A DNA stretch of 64,000 nt, taken from the NCBI GenBank assembly GCA_003056285.1, contig NDWU01000002.1, positions 1-64,000 on the forward strand. The letters run 5' to 3'. A program made the position numbers and the translations under genes. How positions within the stretch are numbered: the stretch's first letter is position 1; each line of letters begins with the position of its first letter. The notes under the pieces were generated by a model, which was given only the letters and a program-made list of their open reading frames with translations, did not search any database and was not told where the DNA came from. The stretch is from Candidatus Terraquivivens tikiterensis (lineage in GTDB: Archaea > Thermoproteota > Nitrososphaeria_A > Caldarchaeales > Wolframiiraptoraceae). Below, piece by piece: positions 38,468 through 48,034 of this stretch.

Positions 38468-39433
38468 ATGCTGGCTATAATACCTGGAGCAAACTGCGCG
38501 GGCTGCGACTACTCCCTCCTGGATTTGGGGGAGAAGGCCGTCGAGGTCCTGATGGCGGTGGACATCGCCTACTGGCCGACGGCCGCCGACTTAAAGCTCG
38601 AGGATCTGGAGAAGCTTCCGGACGGTTCCGTAGACATAGTGCTGTTCGAGGGCGCAGTGAACAACGACGAGACGGAGGAGATGGCCAAGCTTGCGAGGAG
38701 GAAGGCAAAGAACCTCGTAGCCTTCGGAGCCTGCGCCTGCTTTGGCGGTATACCTGGCCTCGCGAACGTAGCCTCAAGGGACGGCGTCCTCCAGAAGGCT
38801 TACGTGAAGACGCTGAGCACCCTTAACCCGAACGGGGTGCTACCCAGCAAGCTGACGAGGCTCGGCGACGAGGAGCTGACGATACCGGAGTTTCTCGATA
38901 CCGTCAAGTCGCTTAACCAAGTGGTTAACGTGGACTACTACCTTCCAGGCTGCCCGCCACCCCTAAAGCTTGTTGCCGATGCCTTGGCAGCCGCGCTCTC
39001 CGGAAAGCTCCCGCCGAAGGGGACCGTTTTCGGCTCGATGAAGTCCGTCTGCGACGAGTGTAAACGCGTCCGCGAGGGGAAGAGGATAATGGAGATAAAG
39101 AGGTATCACCAATTCATCCCGGACCCAGACAGATGCCTCCTCGAGCAGGGAATAATCTGCATGGGCCCTGCAACCAGGGGCGGCTGCGACGCCGTATGCC
39201 CGACGATGAACGTTCCCTGCAGGGGTTGTATGGGCCCGACTCCAGAATCCCAGGACCAGGGTGCTAGGATGCTATCCGCCCTCTCCTCCGTGGTCGGCCT
39301 AGAAGTAGAGGCTGGCTTGGGCGACGAGGAGGTCAGGAAGATCATAGAGCAGATAAAGGACCCGTTGGGTACCTTTTACAGATACAGCTTACCAAGGTCT
39401 ATACTGCGTAGGGTGTGGGGTGCTAGGGAATGA
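38468..39433 (+). CDS. mvhG: F420-non-reducing [NiFe] hydrogenase small subunit
   Basis: GANCAGCDYSLLDL; FGACACFGGIPGL; YLPGCPPP; C-terminal Cys motifs. Confidence 0.95.
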   Translation: MLAIIPGANCAGCDYSLLDLGEKAVEVLMAVDIAYWPTAADLKLEDLEKLPDGSVDIVLFEGAVNNDETEEMAKLARRKAKNLVAFGACACFGGIPGLANVASRDGVLQKAYVKTLSTLNPNGVLPSKLTRLGDEELTIPEFLDTVKSLNQVVNVDYYLPGCPPPLKLVADALAAALSGKLPPKGTVFGSMKSVCDECKRVREGKRIMEIKRYHQFIPDPDRCLLEQGIICMGPATRGGCDAVCPTMNVPCRGCMGPTPESQDQGARMLSALSSVVGLEVEAGLGDEEVRKIIEQIKDPLGTFYRYSLPRSILRRVWGARE

Positions 39434-40890
39434 GGAAGGTCGTAACCATCCAGCCCATAACGAGGCTCGAGGGGCACGGTAAGATCTCTATATTCCTCGA
39501 TGAGGATGGCAACGTCAAGGACGCCTACTACCAGGTCGTCGAGTTCAGGGGGTTCGAAAGGTTCTGCATAGGAAGGCCGGTTGAGGAGATGCCAATAATA
39601 ACGCCGAGGATATGCGGCGTATGTCCATGGGCGCACCACATGGCATCCGCGAAGGCCGTAGACGCCGTCTACGGCGCCGAAATTCCCGAGACAGCCAAGA
39701 AGCTAAGGGAGATGGCCTACAACATATACTTTGTACACGACCACTCTGCAGTATTCTACGCCCTATCGGCGCCGGACTTCGTCGTAGGTCCAGACGCTCC
39801 TAGGGCCGAGAGGAACATCCTCGGCCTTATCGGAAGGGTCGGGTTGGAGACCGGGAAGAGGGTCATAAACGCCAGGATGGTCGCCACGAGGCTTTTGGAA
39901 AGGCTGGCTGGAAGGGCGATAATACCGGCGTGCGCAGTCCCCGGCGGCGTTTCCAAACCGTTGACGGAAGAGGACAGGAAGGAGGTGGAGGAGGGAGCGA
40001 AAAAGCTTGTAGAGTTCGGCCAGTTCACGCTTAAGGTACTCGAGGATGCCGTGCTGAAGAACCAAAAGTACGTTGACCTCATCATGGGCGACGTGTACAG
40101 GCACGAGACTTACTACATGGGCTTGGTTGACGGGAAAGGGCTGGTAAACTACTACGACGGAAGGGTTAGGGTCGTGGACCCGAGGGGAAACGTCTATGCG
40201 GAGTTCCACCCGAAGGAATACCTAGACCACATAGCCGAGCACGTGGAGCCGTGGACTTACCTAAAATTCCCCTACCTGAAAGGCCTAGGCTGGAAGGGAA
40301 TAGTCGACGGCGAAGGGTCGGGCGTCTACAGGGTAGGGCCCCTTGCTAGGCTCAACGTGGCTGACGGGTTTGCGACGCCGCTAGCCCAAGAAGCCTACGA
40401 GAAGTTCAAGGAAACTCTGGGAAAGCCAGCCCATGCTACCCTCGGGTACCATTGGGCTAGGGTTATAGAGATACTCAACGCCGCCGAGAGGGCCCTAGAG
40501 TTGAGCAGGGACCCGGACGTGACCGGTAAGGACTTCAGGGTTCCGCTGACGAACGTCCCGAGCGAGGGCGTAGGTATAGTAGAGGCGGCGAGGGGTACGC
40601 TCATACACCATTACAGGACGGACGGTGACGGAATACTGACGGACGTTAACCTGATAGTAGCGACGACGCACAACAACGCAGGAATATGCATGTCCGTAAA
40701 GAAAGTATCCCAGCAACTCATAAGGGCAGGCAAGATAAGCGACGGCCTACTCAACATGATAGAGATGGCTTTCAGGGCTTACGACCCGTGCCTGGCCTGC
40801 GGAACGCATGCGTTGCCTGGACAGATGCCCCTCGACGTATGCGTGTACGATGCGAGCGGAAGGCTCGTGGCTGAGATAAGGCGTCCTTGA
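39430..40890 (+). CDS. mvhA: F420-non-reducing [NiFe] hydrogenase large subunit
   Basis: L1 RICGVCPWAHHMAS and L2 DPCLACGTHALPGQMPL. Confidence 0.97.
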   Translation: MRKVVTIQPITRLEGHGKISIFLDEDGNVKDAYYQVVEFRGFERFCIGRPVEEMPIITPRICGVCPWAHHMASAKAVDAVYGAEIPETAKKLREMAYNIYFVHDHSAVFYALSAPDFVVGPDAPRAERNILGLIGRVGLETGKRVINARMVATRLLERLAGRAIIPACAVPGGVSKPLTEEDRKEVEEGAKKLVEFGQFTLKVLEDAVLKNQKYVDLIMGDVYRHETYYMGLVDGKGLVNYYDGRVRVVDPRGNVYAEFHPKEYLDHIAEHVEPWTYLKFPYLKGLGWKGIVDGEGSGVYRVGPLARLNVADGFATPLAQEAYEKFKETLGKPAHATLGYHWARVIEILNAAERALELSRDPDVTGKDFRVPLTNVPSEGVGIVEAARGTLIHHYRTDGDGILTDVNLIVATTHNNAGICMSVKKVSQQLIRAGKISDGLLNMIEMAFRAYDPCLACGTHALPGQMPLDVCVYDASGRLVAEIRRP

Positions 40891-41354
40891 AGAGGAAGCG
40901 AGGAGTAGTCGTAATAGGGCTGGGCAACCCTATACTGGGCGACGATGCAGTAGGGTTGGTCGTAGCGTCCGAGCTGAAGAAGCGCTTGGTTGACGTCGAC
41001 GTAGTCGAGCTGAGCGCCAGTGGTTTAGCGGTAGCAGAGGCGATGCTGGGCTACAGGAAGGCAATAATCGTGGATGCGCTGGTCGATGAGGGTGCAGCTC
41101 CTGGAAAAATAATGAGGCTTACGCTCGGGGACCTCAGGACCTCACCAAGGCGGTTCATCGGCTTTCACGACATAGACATCCTAACCTCCATCGAGCTCGT
41201 CAAGACCATCGAGGGAGAATCCTTTCCGGAAGAGGTAGTGGTTTTTGGGATAACGATTCAAGAGCCTGGCTGCTACCAAGAGGGTTTGAGCGAGGGCGTA
41301 AAAGAAGCCGTGCCGAAATGCGTAGAGCTCGTTGAAGAAGAGTGCAGGCGCTAA
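40887..41354 (+). CDS. Hydrogenase maturation protease
   Basis: VVVIGLGNPILGDDAVGLVVASEL; GFHDIDIL. Confidence 0.95.
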   Translation: MKRKRGVVVIGLGNPILGDDAVGLVVASELKKRLVDVDVVELSASGLAVAEAMLGYRKAIIVDALVDEGAAPGKIMRLTLGDLRTSPRRFIGFHDIDILTSIELVKTIEGESFPEEVVVFGITIQEPGCYQEGLSEGVKEAVPKCVELVEEECRR

Positions 41355-41384
41355 CTTAAAATCGTTAATCATGGATAGCGCGTG

Positions 41385-41710
41385 CGGACTTCACGATAAT
41401 CGTAATCCTTGCCCAATCTGTTAGGATATCAAGAGATATTGTCGGCCATCTCGTCCAGCATATTTACGAACCACTTAGGTATGTTCTTTATCTCCTATAT
41501 TTGCTTGAATGCGATACTTACATCATGTTCTCTCGGATAATCTATCCCAAGAGCTATGAGGACGGCCTTCGAGGAGTGCTCAACCACCATCTGCGAGCAG
41601 TAAACGACATCATCCCGCCCATCCTTTAAGGCTTCGCGAGCTCCTCTGAGCCACCTCCAGCCCCTCTTTAACGCAGACACAGCGAGCTCAACATTGGTCA
41701 AATTACTCAA
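41385..41710 (-). pseudogene. HEPN domain gene interrupted by TAG and TGA
   Basis: NVELAVSALKRGWRWLRGAREALKDGRDDVVYCSQMVVEHSSKAVLIALGIDYPREHDVSIAFKQI*EIKNIPKWFVNMLDEMADNIS*. Confidence 0.75.
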
Positions 41711-41948
41711 ACGTTATCACCTCTCCCGCATTTATCTTCTTTATAATCCAATAATGTCTACGGCTCGGTGTCGTTAATCTGACGGAGCCCATATTTTCGA
41801 GCTTTTTCCTTAAAGTCTGGAGAATGGATGTTAGAAAATCGTCCCTATCGTAAATTATTATTCCGTCTAATACAGCATCCAAATATATTCTGTTAAACCC
41901 TCTTGCCTCGTCAAGGTTCAGGGGATAATTTTGAATTATCGGCCAGTA
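41703..41948 (-). pseudogene. 3' half of MNT nucleotidyltransferase split by the TnpB element
   Basis: YWPIIQNYPLNLDEARGFNRIYLDAVLDGIIIYDRDDFLTSILQTLRKKLENMGSVRLTTPSRRHYWIIKKINAGEVITFE*. Confidence 0.78.
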
Positions 41949-43150
41949 ACCGTTGTGGGATTCATAAGATTCTCATCCCTTCCCCCTCACCCCTACCATT
42001 AGAGGTTCATGGAGGGCTTTCGGGGGCAACGGCGCTCCCCTCATCCTGAGCATGTTTAGACATGCAGTTATGTCTCTATCGTTTTCATATCCGCATTCGC
42101 ACTTTAGAAGCCTATGCCCATTCGGTGCTAGCTTTCCACACATATCGGGCATAGGCTCGAAGTCCCTTTTGGATTAACGTAAACGATTGGCAGACCGCTC
42201 AGCTTAGCCTTGTACTCGATGTAGAACTGCAACCTCCTGAAGTTCCATGAATGTAACCTACGGTTCAGCATCCTGCCGTAGTTTATCCGTTGCCTTATCC
42301 ATTTTAAATTCTCCATGATTATGCCCATCTTGTGCTTTTCAGCGAAATCTACAATCCTTTTCGCTATCTTGTGGCATTCGTCTCTAGCTTTTCGCTTTCT
42401 TTTGCCAGAATACTTTTTCAGCAACCTTTTCGCCGTCTTGGGCTTGAACTTTCTCAGCCTCTGGACGTTCCTGATGATGTTGAAGTATGTCGTGTGGATC
42501 GTCCTCAGGTCGGTCTCGATTTTTAGGATATGTGGGTTTGAGCTCACGGCTGTAACGTTAGATTCATTTACATCTATTGCTATCCAATCTTTTGGATTAG
42601 AAAGGTCTACATCTTTCTTGAATGGTATAACTATCTTCGTCTCGTTCATCGTTATCTCCCCCGCCTTGAGCTTACCCTCTATCCATGCGTCTATGAACTT
42701 CCTCTGGTACTCGCCGTACTTCAAGTCTATGTAGAGGAACTCTCTGGGCTTTACTGAGATCCTTATTTTGTCGCCGTAGAACTTATACAGCTGCGGGTCC
42801 AGTTGCATGAATAGCTTCCTTGCTTTAGGCTTGCCATCCCTACGTTTTCGCCTATGGTTCTTGAGGATTGCTAATGCAATCTTGCAGGCAGAGTGGCAGA
42901 AGTGCGTCGAGTAGTCCCAGCGCCTTTTCCAATCCCCGTATACCCCTTTCCTAAGCTTAGCATATGACGTTATCTTCCTTTTGACGGCATATTCTATGCA
43001 GAAGTTAACCATGTCCCTGAAGTCCTCTAGGAGCTTCCTAACCTCTTTGTTCGCGTCGTAACTGAACGGTACGCCGAGGACTACTTCCACAATAGGAGCA
43101 TTACTCCAAAACGTCTATAATAAATCTATTATCTCGGAAACAGTTGATAG
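41949..43150 (-). mobile_element. TnpB-only (IS605 OrfB-type) element inserted in MNT gene
   Basis: Removing this segment joins ...EYLKALKMG|YWPIIQNYPL... in frame; contains frameshifted tnpB. Confidence 0.72.
41986..43090 (-). pseudogene. tnpB: Frameshifted tnpB
   Basis: Frame 1 ends NPKGTSSLCPICVES*; one-nt shift at tgtgtggaaagc restores CGKLAPNGHRLLKCECGYENDRDITACLNMLRMRGAPLPPKALHEPLMVGVRGKG*. Confidence 0.85.
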
Positions 43151-43650
43151 ACCCATCTTCAGGGCCTTGAGGTATTCAGGGGTCTTCTCCAGAATCTCCC
43201 TCGCTCCCTTAAGCTCCTCGATCCTCTCCCACACTGGTCTAGCATCCCAGCCCTCAGCTACTACCAGAATATCTATATCGCTGTTCTTATCCCAGTCACC
43301 CCTTGCTACGGAACCGAAGAGCATAATGCTTATGAGCCTCTCGGCAAGCGTAGCCCTCAGTATCTCAGAGTATCTCTTAATTATGGGAGCAAAGTAGGCA
43401 TGCGGTATCCTCTCAATATTCTTGACCTCAAGGTCTGGTAGATTCAAAACTTTCTCCAGCTCCTCTAAGGTCGCCTCAACCCTCAGCCCTTTTTCAGTCA
43501 GTCTATATCCACCAGCCTCCCTTTTTAGAAGCCCAAGCCTCTCGAGCTTCTCCAGCTTGATGGTGAGCGTTCTAGGATTTTTTACAACCTTCCTAAGGTC
43601 GCTGAACCTCCCAACGCCTATATCCCTTAAAGCTGTTAGAATTCTTTTGA
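43115..43650 (-). pseudogene. wHTH domain plus 5' half of MNT nucleotidyltransferase (split gene; start codon unclear)
   Basis: FSDLRKVVKNPRTLTIKLEKLERLGLLKREAGGYRLTEKGLRVEATLEELEK followed in frame by ...LISIMLFGSVARGDWDKNSDIDILVVAEG. Confidence 0.75.
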
Positions 43651-43839
43651 TGAATACATCATAGCAGTTATTGGTTAGCGTTCCTTGAAGCTGAAAAAGT
43701 TTTATGCTAACTACTCAAGGCTATGAGCCCGTGGGCTTCCCGCACCAACGATGGAGCTTGCCGGCAGATGATCCGTCTCAGCAGGCGAATCAGGCCTATT
43801 TCTAGGATTCTCATAACCTGGCCCCTTCCGGCGTACCTT

Positions 43840-44826
43840 TTATGAGGCTTTTACCACCCAAAACCTTAGAATCCCGCAGGATAGGCCCAGAAGGTAAGCG
43901 GTCGATATAAGTAAGCCCACGAACGCGAGGTCGAGCCTGTACGGCTTCGTCAGCTTTAGTGCATGCCTGACGATCAGAAGGGCTAACGGCAAAGACGCTA
44001 TGTAGACCGAGAATGCTATCCCAACGAACGCTAACGTCCAGCATAGAAACGTTACGATGGTTACCAGAACAGCCCTTCCGAGGCCGTCTCCGAGGGCTCC
44101 CTTGTGAAGCCTCAGGTTTAAGGCCCTCGCGTAGCCCCTATGGAACATCCTCCTAAGCTCCTCTAGCAACGAAGGCTCCCTGACATGCATGGCCGTCGGC
44201 TCGTTCATATCCACGAGAGTCCTGTATCCCAGCTCGTTAACCTTCAAATGTAGGTCCACGTCCTCGCCAGCCCTCCTGAACCTCTCATCGAGGTGGATCT
44301 TTGCGGCAACCTCAGGCCTGATCACTATGCACGTCGTAGCTCCGCCAACGGCCTCTTGGATGCCGGAGCCCTGAGCGGTTTTTACCGTCGAGTAGTATTG
44401 CGAAACTAGGCTCCTCCTAGGGTATCCTAGGACGGCCCTCAGCTCGGCAGTTCCGACTTTTGGGTCCTCGAAGAGCGGAAGGAGCCTCTTGAAAAAGTCG
44501 TCGGGCAAAACTATATCGGAGTCTACGAAGCAGTAGTAATCGGAGTCCTTTGGTGCCTTGCTGAGCGCCAAGTTCCTACAAAGCGCCAAGTTCTTTACCG
44601 GAGAGTGGACGAGCCTTAGCCTCTCTTTGAACTTCTCGCGCAGCATCCTTACAGTTCCGTCGGAGGAGCCGCCATCAACAACTATTAACTCGTACTCGTA
44701 GTTCCTCAGAACCCTCTCGAGAGCGTCCAGGACCCCTGCCCTGAAGTACTTCTCGCTGTTGAGCGTAAGCATCATGACGGCGATTTTCTTCTTCTCGTTC
44801 ATCCGGCCTCTCTTTATGCCGTTCAC
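43840..44826 (-). CDS. Glycosyltransferase family 2 with C-terminal TMs
   Basis: IAVMMLTLNSEKYFRAGVLDALE...LIVVDGGSSDGTVRML...YYCFVDSDIVLP. Confidence 0.92.
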   Translation of the reverse strand: MNGIKRGRMNEKKKIAVMMLTLNSEKYFRAGVLDALERVLRNYEYELIVVDGGSSDGTVRMLREKFKERLRLVHSPVKNLALCRNLALSKAPKDSDYYCFVDSDIVLPDDFFKRLLPLFEDPKVGTAELRAVLGYPRRSLVSQYYSTVKTAQGSGIQEAVGGATTCIVIRPEVAAKIHLDERFRRAGEDVDLHLKVNELGYRTLVDMNEPTAMHVREPSLLEELRRMFHRGYARALNLRLHKGALGDGLGRAVLVTIVTFLCWTLAFVGIAFSVYIASLPLALLIVRHALKLTKPYRLDLAFVGLLISTAYLLGLSCGILRFWVVKAS

Positions 44827-44983
44827 GCACAGCTATTAACGTTTGCGTACGCATCGCTCGAGCAAACGCATCGTTCTTTGGGACGGCTCTACGCGGGTAT
44901 GAACGGCGGAGCAGTCGGCTTCCGCTCCAGCATCGCTTTTGCACGAACCCTGGCCGTCCCGCCCTAAAGGATGCGCGTCCTCC

Positions 44984-46318
44984 TCACGGTGCTAAAAGCT
45001 GTTTGAGCTTAAACTCCAAGATACCCCTCAGAACGATCCTCGAAAGCCTCAGCCCATGCTTGAAAACCCTCATCTTCGACTTGCCAGCTACCCTGCGCTT
45101 ATAGTGTACTGGGACCTCGACGATCCTCAAACCGTTCTTCGCGGCCCCGAACAGCAGGTCAAAGTCTGGCCAGGATTTTTCCCTTATGCTTATCTTCCCC
45201 AAGTAATCGCTCCTTCTGATGGCCTTCGTGCCGCATAGCGTATCAGTTATCCTCTGTCCAAGGAGCCAGCTGAATGCGATGCTGAAGAGCTTGTTGCCGA
45301 AGAAGCGTATCTCCGACATGGCTCCGGGCTCCATCGGATAAACGAACCTTGTGCCGTTTACGAAACCAGCCATCCTGGTGGCGAGCGGCTCGACAAACCT
45401 CATGGCCTCGTCCGGCGAGACAGAGAGGTCCGCATCCACTACTACGAGTATATCGCCAGTAGCCGCCTCGAAACCCATCTTAACGGCTACGCCCTTTCCC
45501 TGGTTTGGTTTATAAGACACGAGCTTAACCCTGCTGTCGTTCAACGATGAAACGAGCTCGGCAGTCCTGTCGGTCGAGCCATCGTCCACAACGACCACCT
45601 CGACGTCGGAGGGACGGGTTTTGAGTATCCCGTCTATGGCCGCAAGCACGTTCTCCTCCTCGTTATAGCAGGGTACGATGAACGAGACTTTGACGTTCTC
45701 TGGTTTTGGGCACTCCGAAGGTGTCGCGGCAATTACCCTGACGGGTTTGAAGGAGCGCCCCTCGACCTTGTCGACCCTAAAACCCCGCAAGCTTAACATT
45801 TGTTCGATAACCTCATGCGACAGCCAATTGTGTGGCCCGTCCGGGCTTCTCAACCTCAACTTCTCCAATGTATGCAGAATGAGCATCCAAGAGGGGTTGA
45901 CCGTCGCCATCACCAGCTTGGTCCTGGCGTGGCATACATCCCTGAGCTTTCCGAAAACCTCGTAAGCGTCGTCCAGGTATGCAACTAAGTCGCTCACCAC
46001 GATACAGTCGAAGCGTGCCCTAAGCGGCAGGAACTCCGCATCCGCCACTATTAGGTGAACCCCATTCTCCCTTAGCACCCTTTTCATCGCCTCGGCGGCT
46101 CTATCGGAGATGCAGGCCACGATAGCCTCCTCGAACCTGAGCTTGCCGCTTAGCAAAGCTGCCCCAAAGCCGACCTCCAAGACCGTCCCGCACGACCCTA
46201 CCTCGCGCTCGAGGAAATCGGCCAAGGCGCTCCGGAGCCTAGTCGGTTTCATAAAGTCATGATCCCTTGCCATCCCGTCAAGGTACTCCTTGACCTCTCG
46301 CTTCAGCCGTACGTCCAA
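44984..46318 (-). CDS. Fusion: N-terminal SAM methyltransferase and C-terminal dolichol-phosphate-sugar-type GT2
   Basis: GTVLEVGFGAALLSG...FDCIVVSDLVAYLDD; VSFIVPCYNEEENVLAAIDGI...VVVVDDGSTDRTAELV...GDILVVVDADLS. Confidence 0.88.
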   Translation of the reverse strand: MDVRLKREVKEYLDGMARDHDFMKPTRLRSALADFLEREVGSCGTVLEVGFGAALLSGKLRFEEAIVACISDRAAEAMKRVLRENGVHLIVADAEFLPLRARFDCIVVSDLVAYLDDAYEVFGKLRDVCHARTKLVMATVNPSWMLILHTLEKLRLRSPDGPHNWLSHEVIEQMLSLRGFRVDKVEGRSFKPVRVIAATPSECPKPENVKVSFIVPCYNEEENVLAAIDGILKTRPSDVEVVVVDDGSTDRTAELVSSLNDSRVKLVSYKPNQGKGVAVKMGFEAATGDILVVVDADLSVSPDEAMRFVEPLATRMAGFVNGTRFVYPMEPGAMSEIRFFGNKLFSIAFSWLLGQRITDTLCGTKAIRRSDYLGKISIREKSWPDFDLLFGAAKNGLRIVEVPVHYKRRVAGKSKMRVFKHGLRLSRIVLRGILEFKLKQLLAP

Positions 46319-46381
46319 GCGGCATCGCCCTTCTGGCGCTCTTAACCTTAAAAGAGTCGATTAAATAAACGCTAACGGCTC

Positions 46382-47977
46382 TTAATCGGCTTTCTTTAGA
46401 ACGTATATGCTGCCCAGCCTCTCGCCGAACGGCCCTCTGTATGCTATTTCCCTAAGGACCTCGTAGCCATCCAGCGGGCTGAAAGACACGACGTAATCGT
46501 CGCTGAGGCTGTAGGACCATCCGTACCATCTGACCGGCTTTACGTTGATGTTCCTGCACCCCTCGAAGAACCTCGCGTTGTATTCCATTCCGGCGTCGAT
46601 GCTCTTTTCCGGCACGCCCATGCCGAGAAGGTACCTTATGCCATCCCATCTTGCGGCGTTCCAAGAAAAGTTATCGTAAACCCCGTACCAAGACCATACG
46701 CCCAAGACGGCTATCGTCAGGATGAGCCCGGCCTTCATGAACTTGTATTCCTTAGCGGATGCCAGGGCTATCGGGAGCGTTAGCGGAACGACTATCAGGT
46801 AGTACCTGTCGAAGAAGTTTCCGTAGAAAGTCTGGGGGATTACGGCAGAGAATGCGAAGGCGAGAAGCATCAGGGTTTTTTGGCTTGAAGAATTTCTTAG
46901 GGCCTGGACGGCAAGGCCGAATGCCGTCACGACAGATAGAAGGCATATAGGTATCCAGAGCCAAGTCGGGAAGAAGTATGGCTTAGAACCAGCGAGAGGG
47001 GTTGGGCCAACGCCCGTAGGGTTCGCCGTAGCGTAGGCGAAGGGCATGGCAGGTACCCAGAGGTTGCCGAGGCCGTAAAGAGTCCTGAGAACCATAAAGC
47101 TGAGCAAGGCTGCGAAGACGATTACCAAGAAGACCCTGATGTGCTTTTTCAAGCCCAAAAAGTCCTTGAAGAGTGTTCTGTGGTCTGCCAAGTAGGCGAT
47201 GCCCAGGGGAAAGAGGAAGTAGCCTGTGAAGAGAAGCACCTGAAGCATGTTTTTTGGGACCCACCCGCCCAAACCTACCACGTATGCGCACTTATGATCC
47301 AGGTCGTGGAGCAGCGGGAAAAGGTACCACCAGATCGCCAGGTTTGTTGCTGGCAGGAAGAAGAGCATCGTTACCCTCTTGAGCGTAAACTCGTTCCTCT
47401 TCTCAAAAATCAGCCTGTAGAAGTACCAGAGGATTGCTCCGCCGATCAACAGAACGGAATACTGCCTTACCCAGAATCCGACAAGCGCGAGCGTTACGCC
47501 TGCTCCGATGTAGGCATCCCTACCCTCATATATTCCCTTGAAGAGGAATAGGATGGAGGGAAGCATGAAGACCAAGGAGTAGATGTCCGTCATGAACGTG
47601 TGGCTTAGATAGTAGTATGCAGGGTTTACCAGCATGGCGAATGAGCCCAACGCAGCAAGCTCCCTGCCCACCCAAAGCCTGAGCCACAGGTACGTGAAAG
47701 CTATAGGTATCGCGCTCAACAGCATCGTCGTAAGCATTAGCGTTTCGTGGCTCAGGCCTAGCAAGGAAGCCGCGGCGCTCCCTATGAGAACCTGAACTAT
47801 GGAGGTAGCCGTCGCCGAATTGTGCATCTTAAACTTCCCTTCTGCCAAGAACGTCTTCACCTCAGAATAGTAGGCGTAATCGTCTGAAAGGGGGAAATCT
47901 CTTGGCGGTATGGAAAATACGAAGAGGTACACGGCCGCCACGATGAGTGCTAAGATGACGGCATCTTTTCTATCCAT
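46382..47977 (-). CDS. GT39/PMT-like polytopic glycosyltransferase
   Basis: Many TMs; DFPLSDDYAYYSEVKTFLAEGKF luminal acidic motif. Confidence 0.75.
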   Translation of the reverse strand: MDRKDAVILALIVAAVYLFVFSIPPRDFPLSDDYAYYSEVKTFLAEGKFKMHNSATATSIVQVLIGSAAASLLGLSHETLMLTTMLLSAIPIAFTYLWLRLWVGRELAALGSFAMLVNPAYYYLSHTFMTDIYSLVFMLPSILFLFKGIYEGRDAYIGAGVTLALVGFWVRQYSVLLIGGAILWYFYRLIFEKRNEFTLKRVTMLFFLPATNLAIWWYLFPLLHDLDHKCAYVVGLGGWVPKNMLQVLLFTGYFLFPLGIAYLADHRTLFKDFLGLKKHIRVFLVIVFAALLSFMVLRTLYGLGNLWVPAMPFAYATANPTGVGPTPLAGSKPYFFPTWLWIPICLLSVVTAFGLAVQALRNSSSQKTLMLLAFAFSAVIPQTFYGNFFDRYYLIVVPLTLPIALASAKEYKFMKAGLILTIAVLGVWSWYGVYDNFSWNAARWDGIRYLLGMGVPEKSIDAGMEYNARFFEGCRNINVKPVRWYGWSYSLSDDYVVSFSPLDGYEVLREIAYRGPFGERLGSIYVLKKAD

Positions 47978-48034
47978 GGACGGGATAGGTTTTGGGTAAG
48001 TAAGATATATTTTTGTCCATGAAATTCTTAAATA

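Noticed and set aside
43726-43737. AGCCCgtGGGCT palindrome as a third IS605-like relic
   Set aside because: Short stem and lacks the AAGAAC(C)GAG / GTG..CAA context shared by the other two
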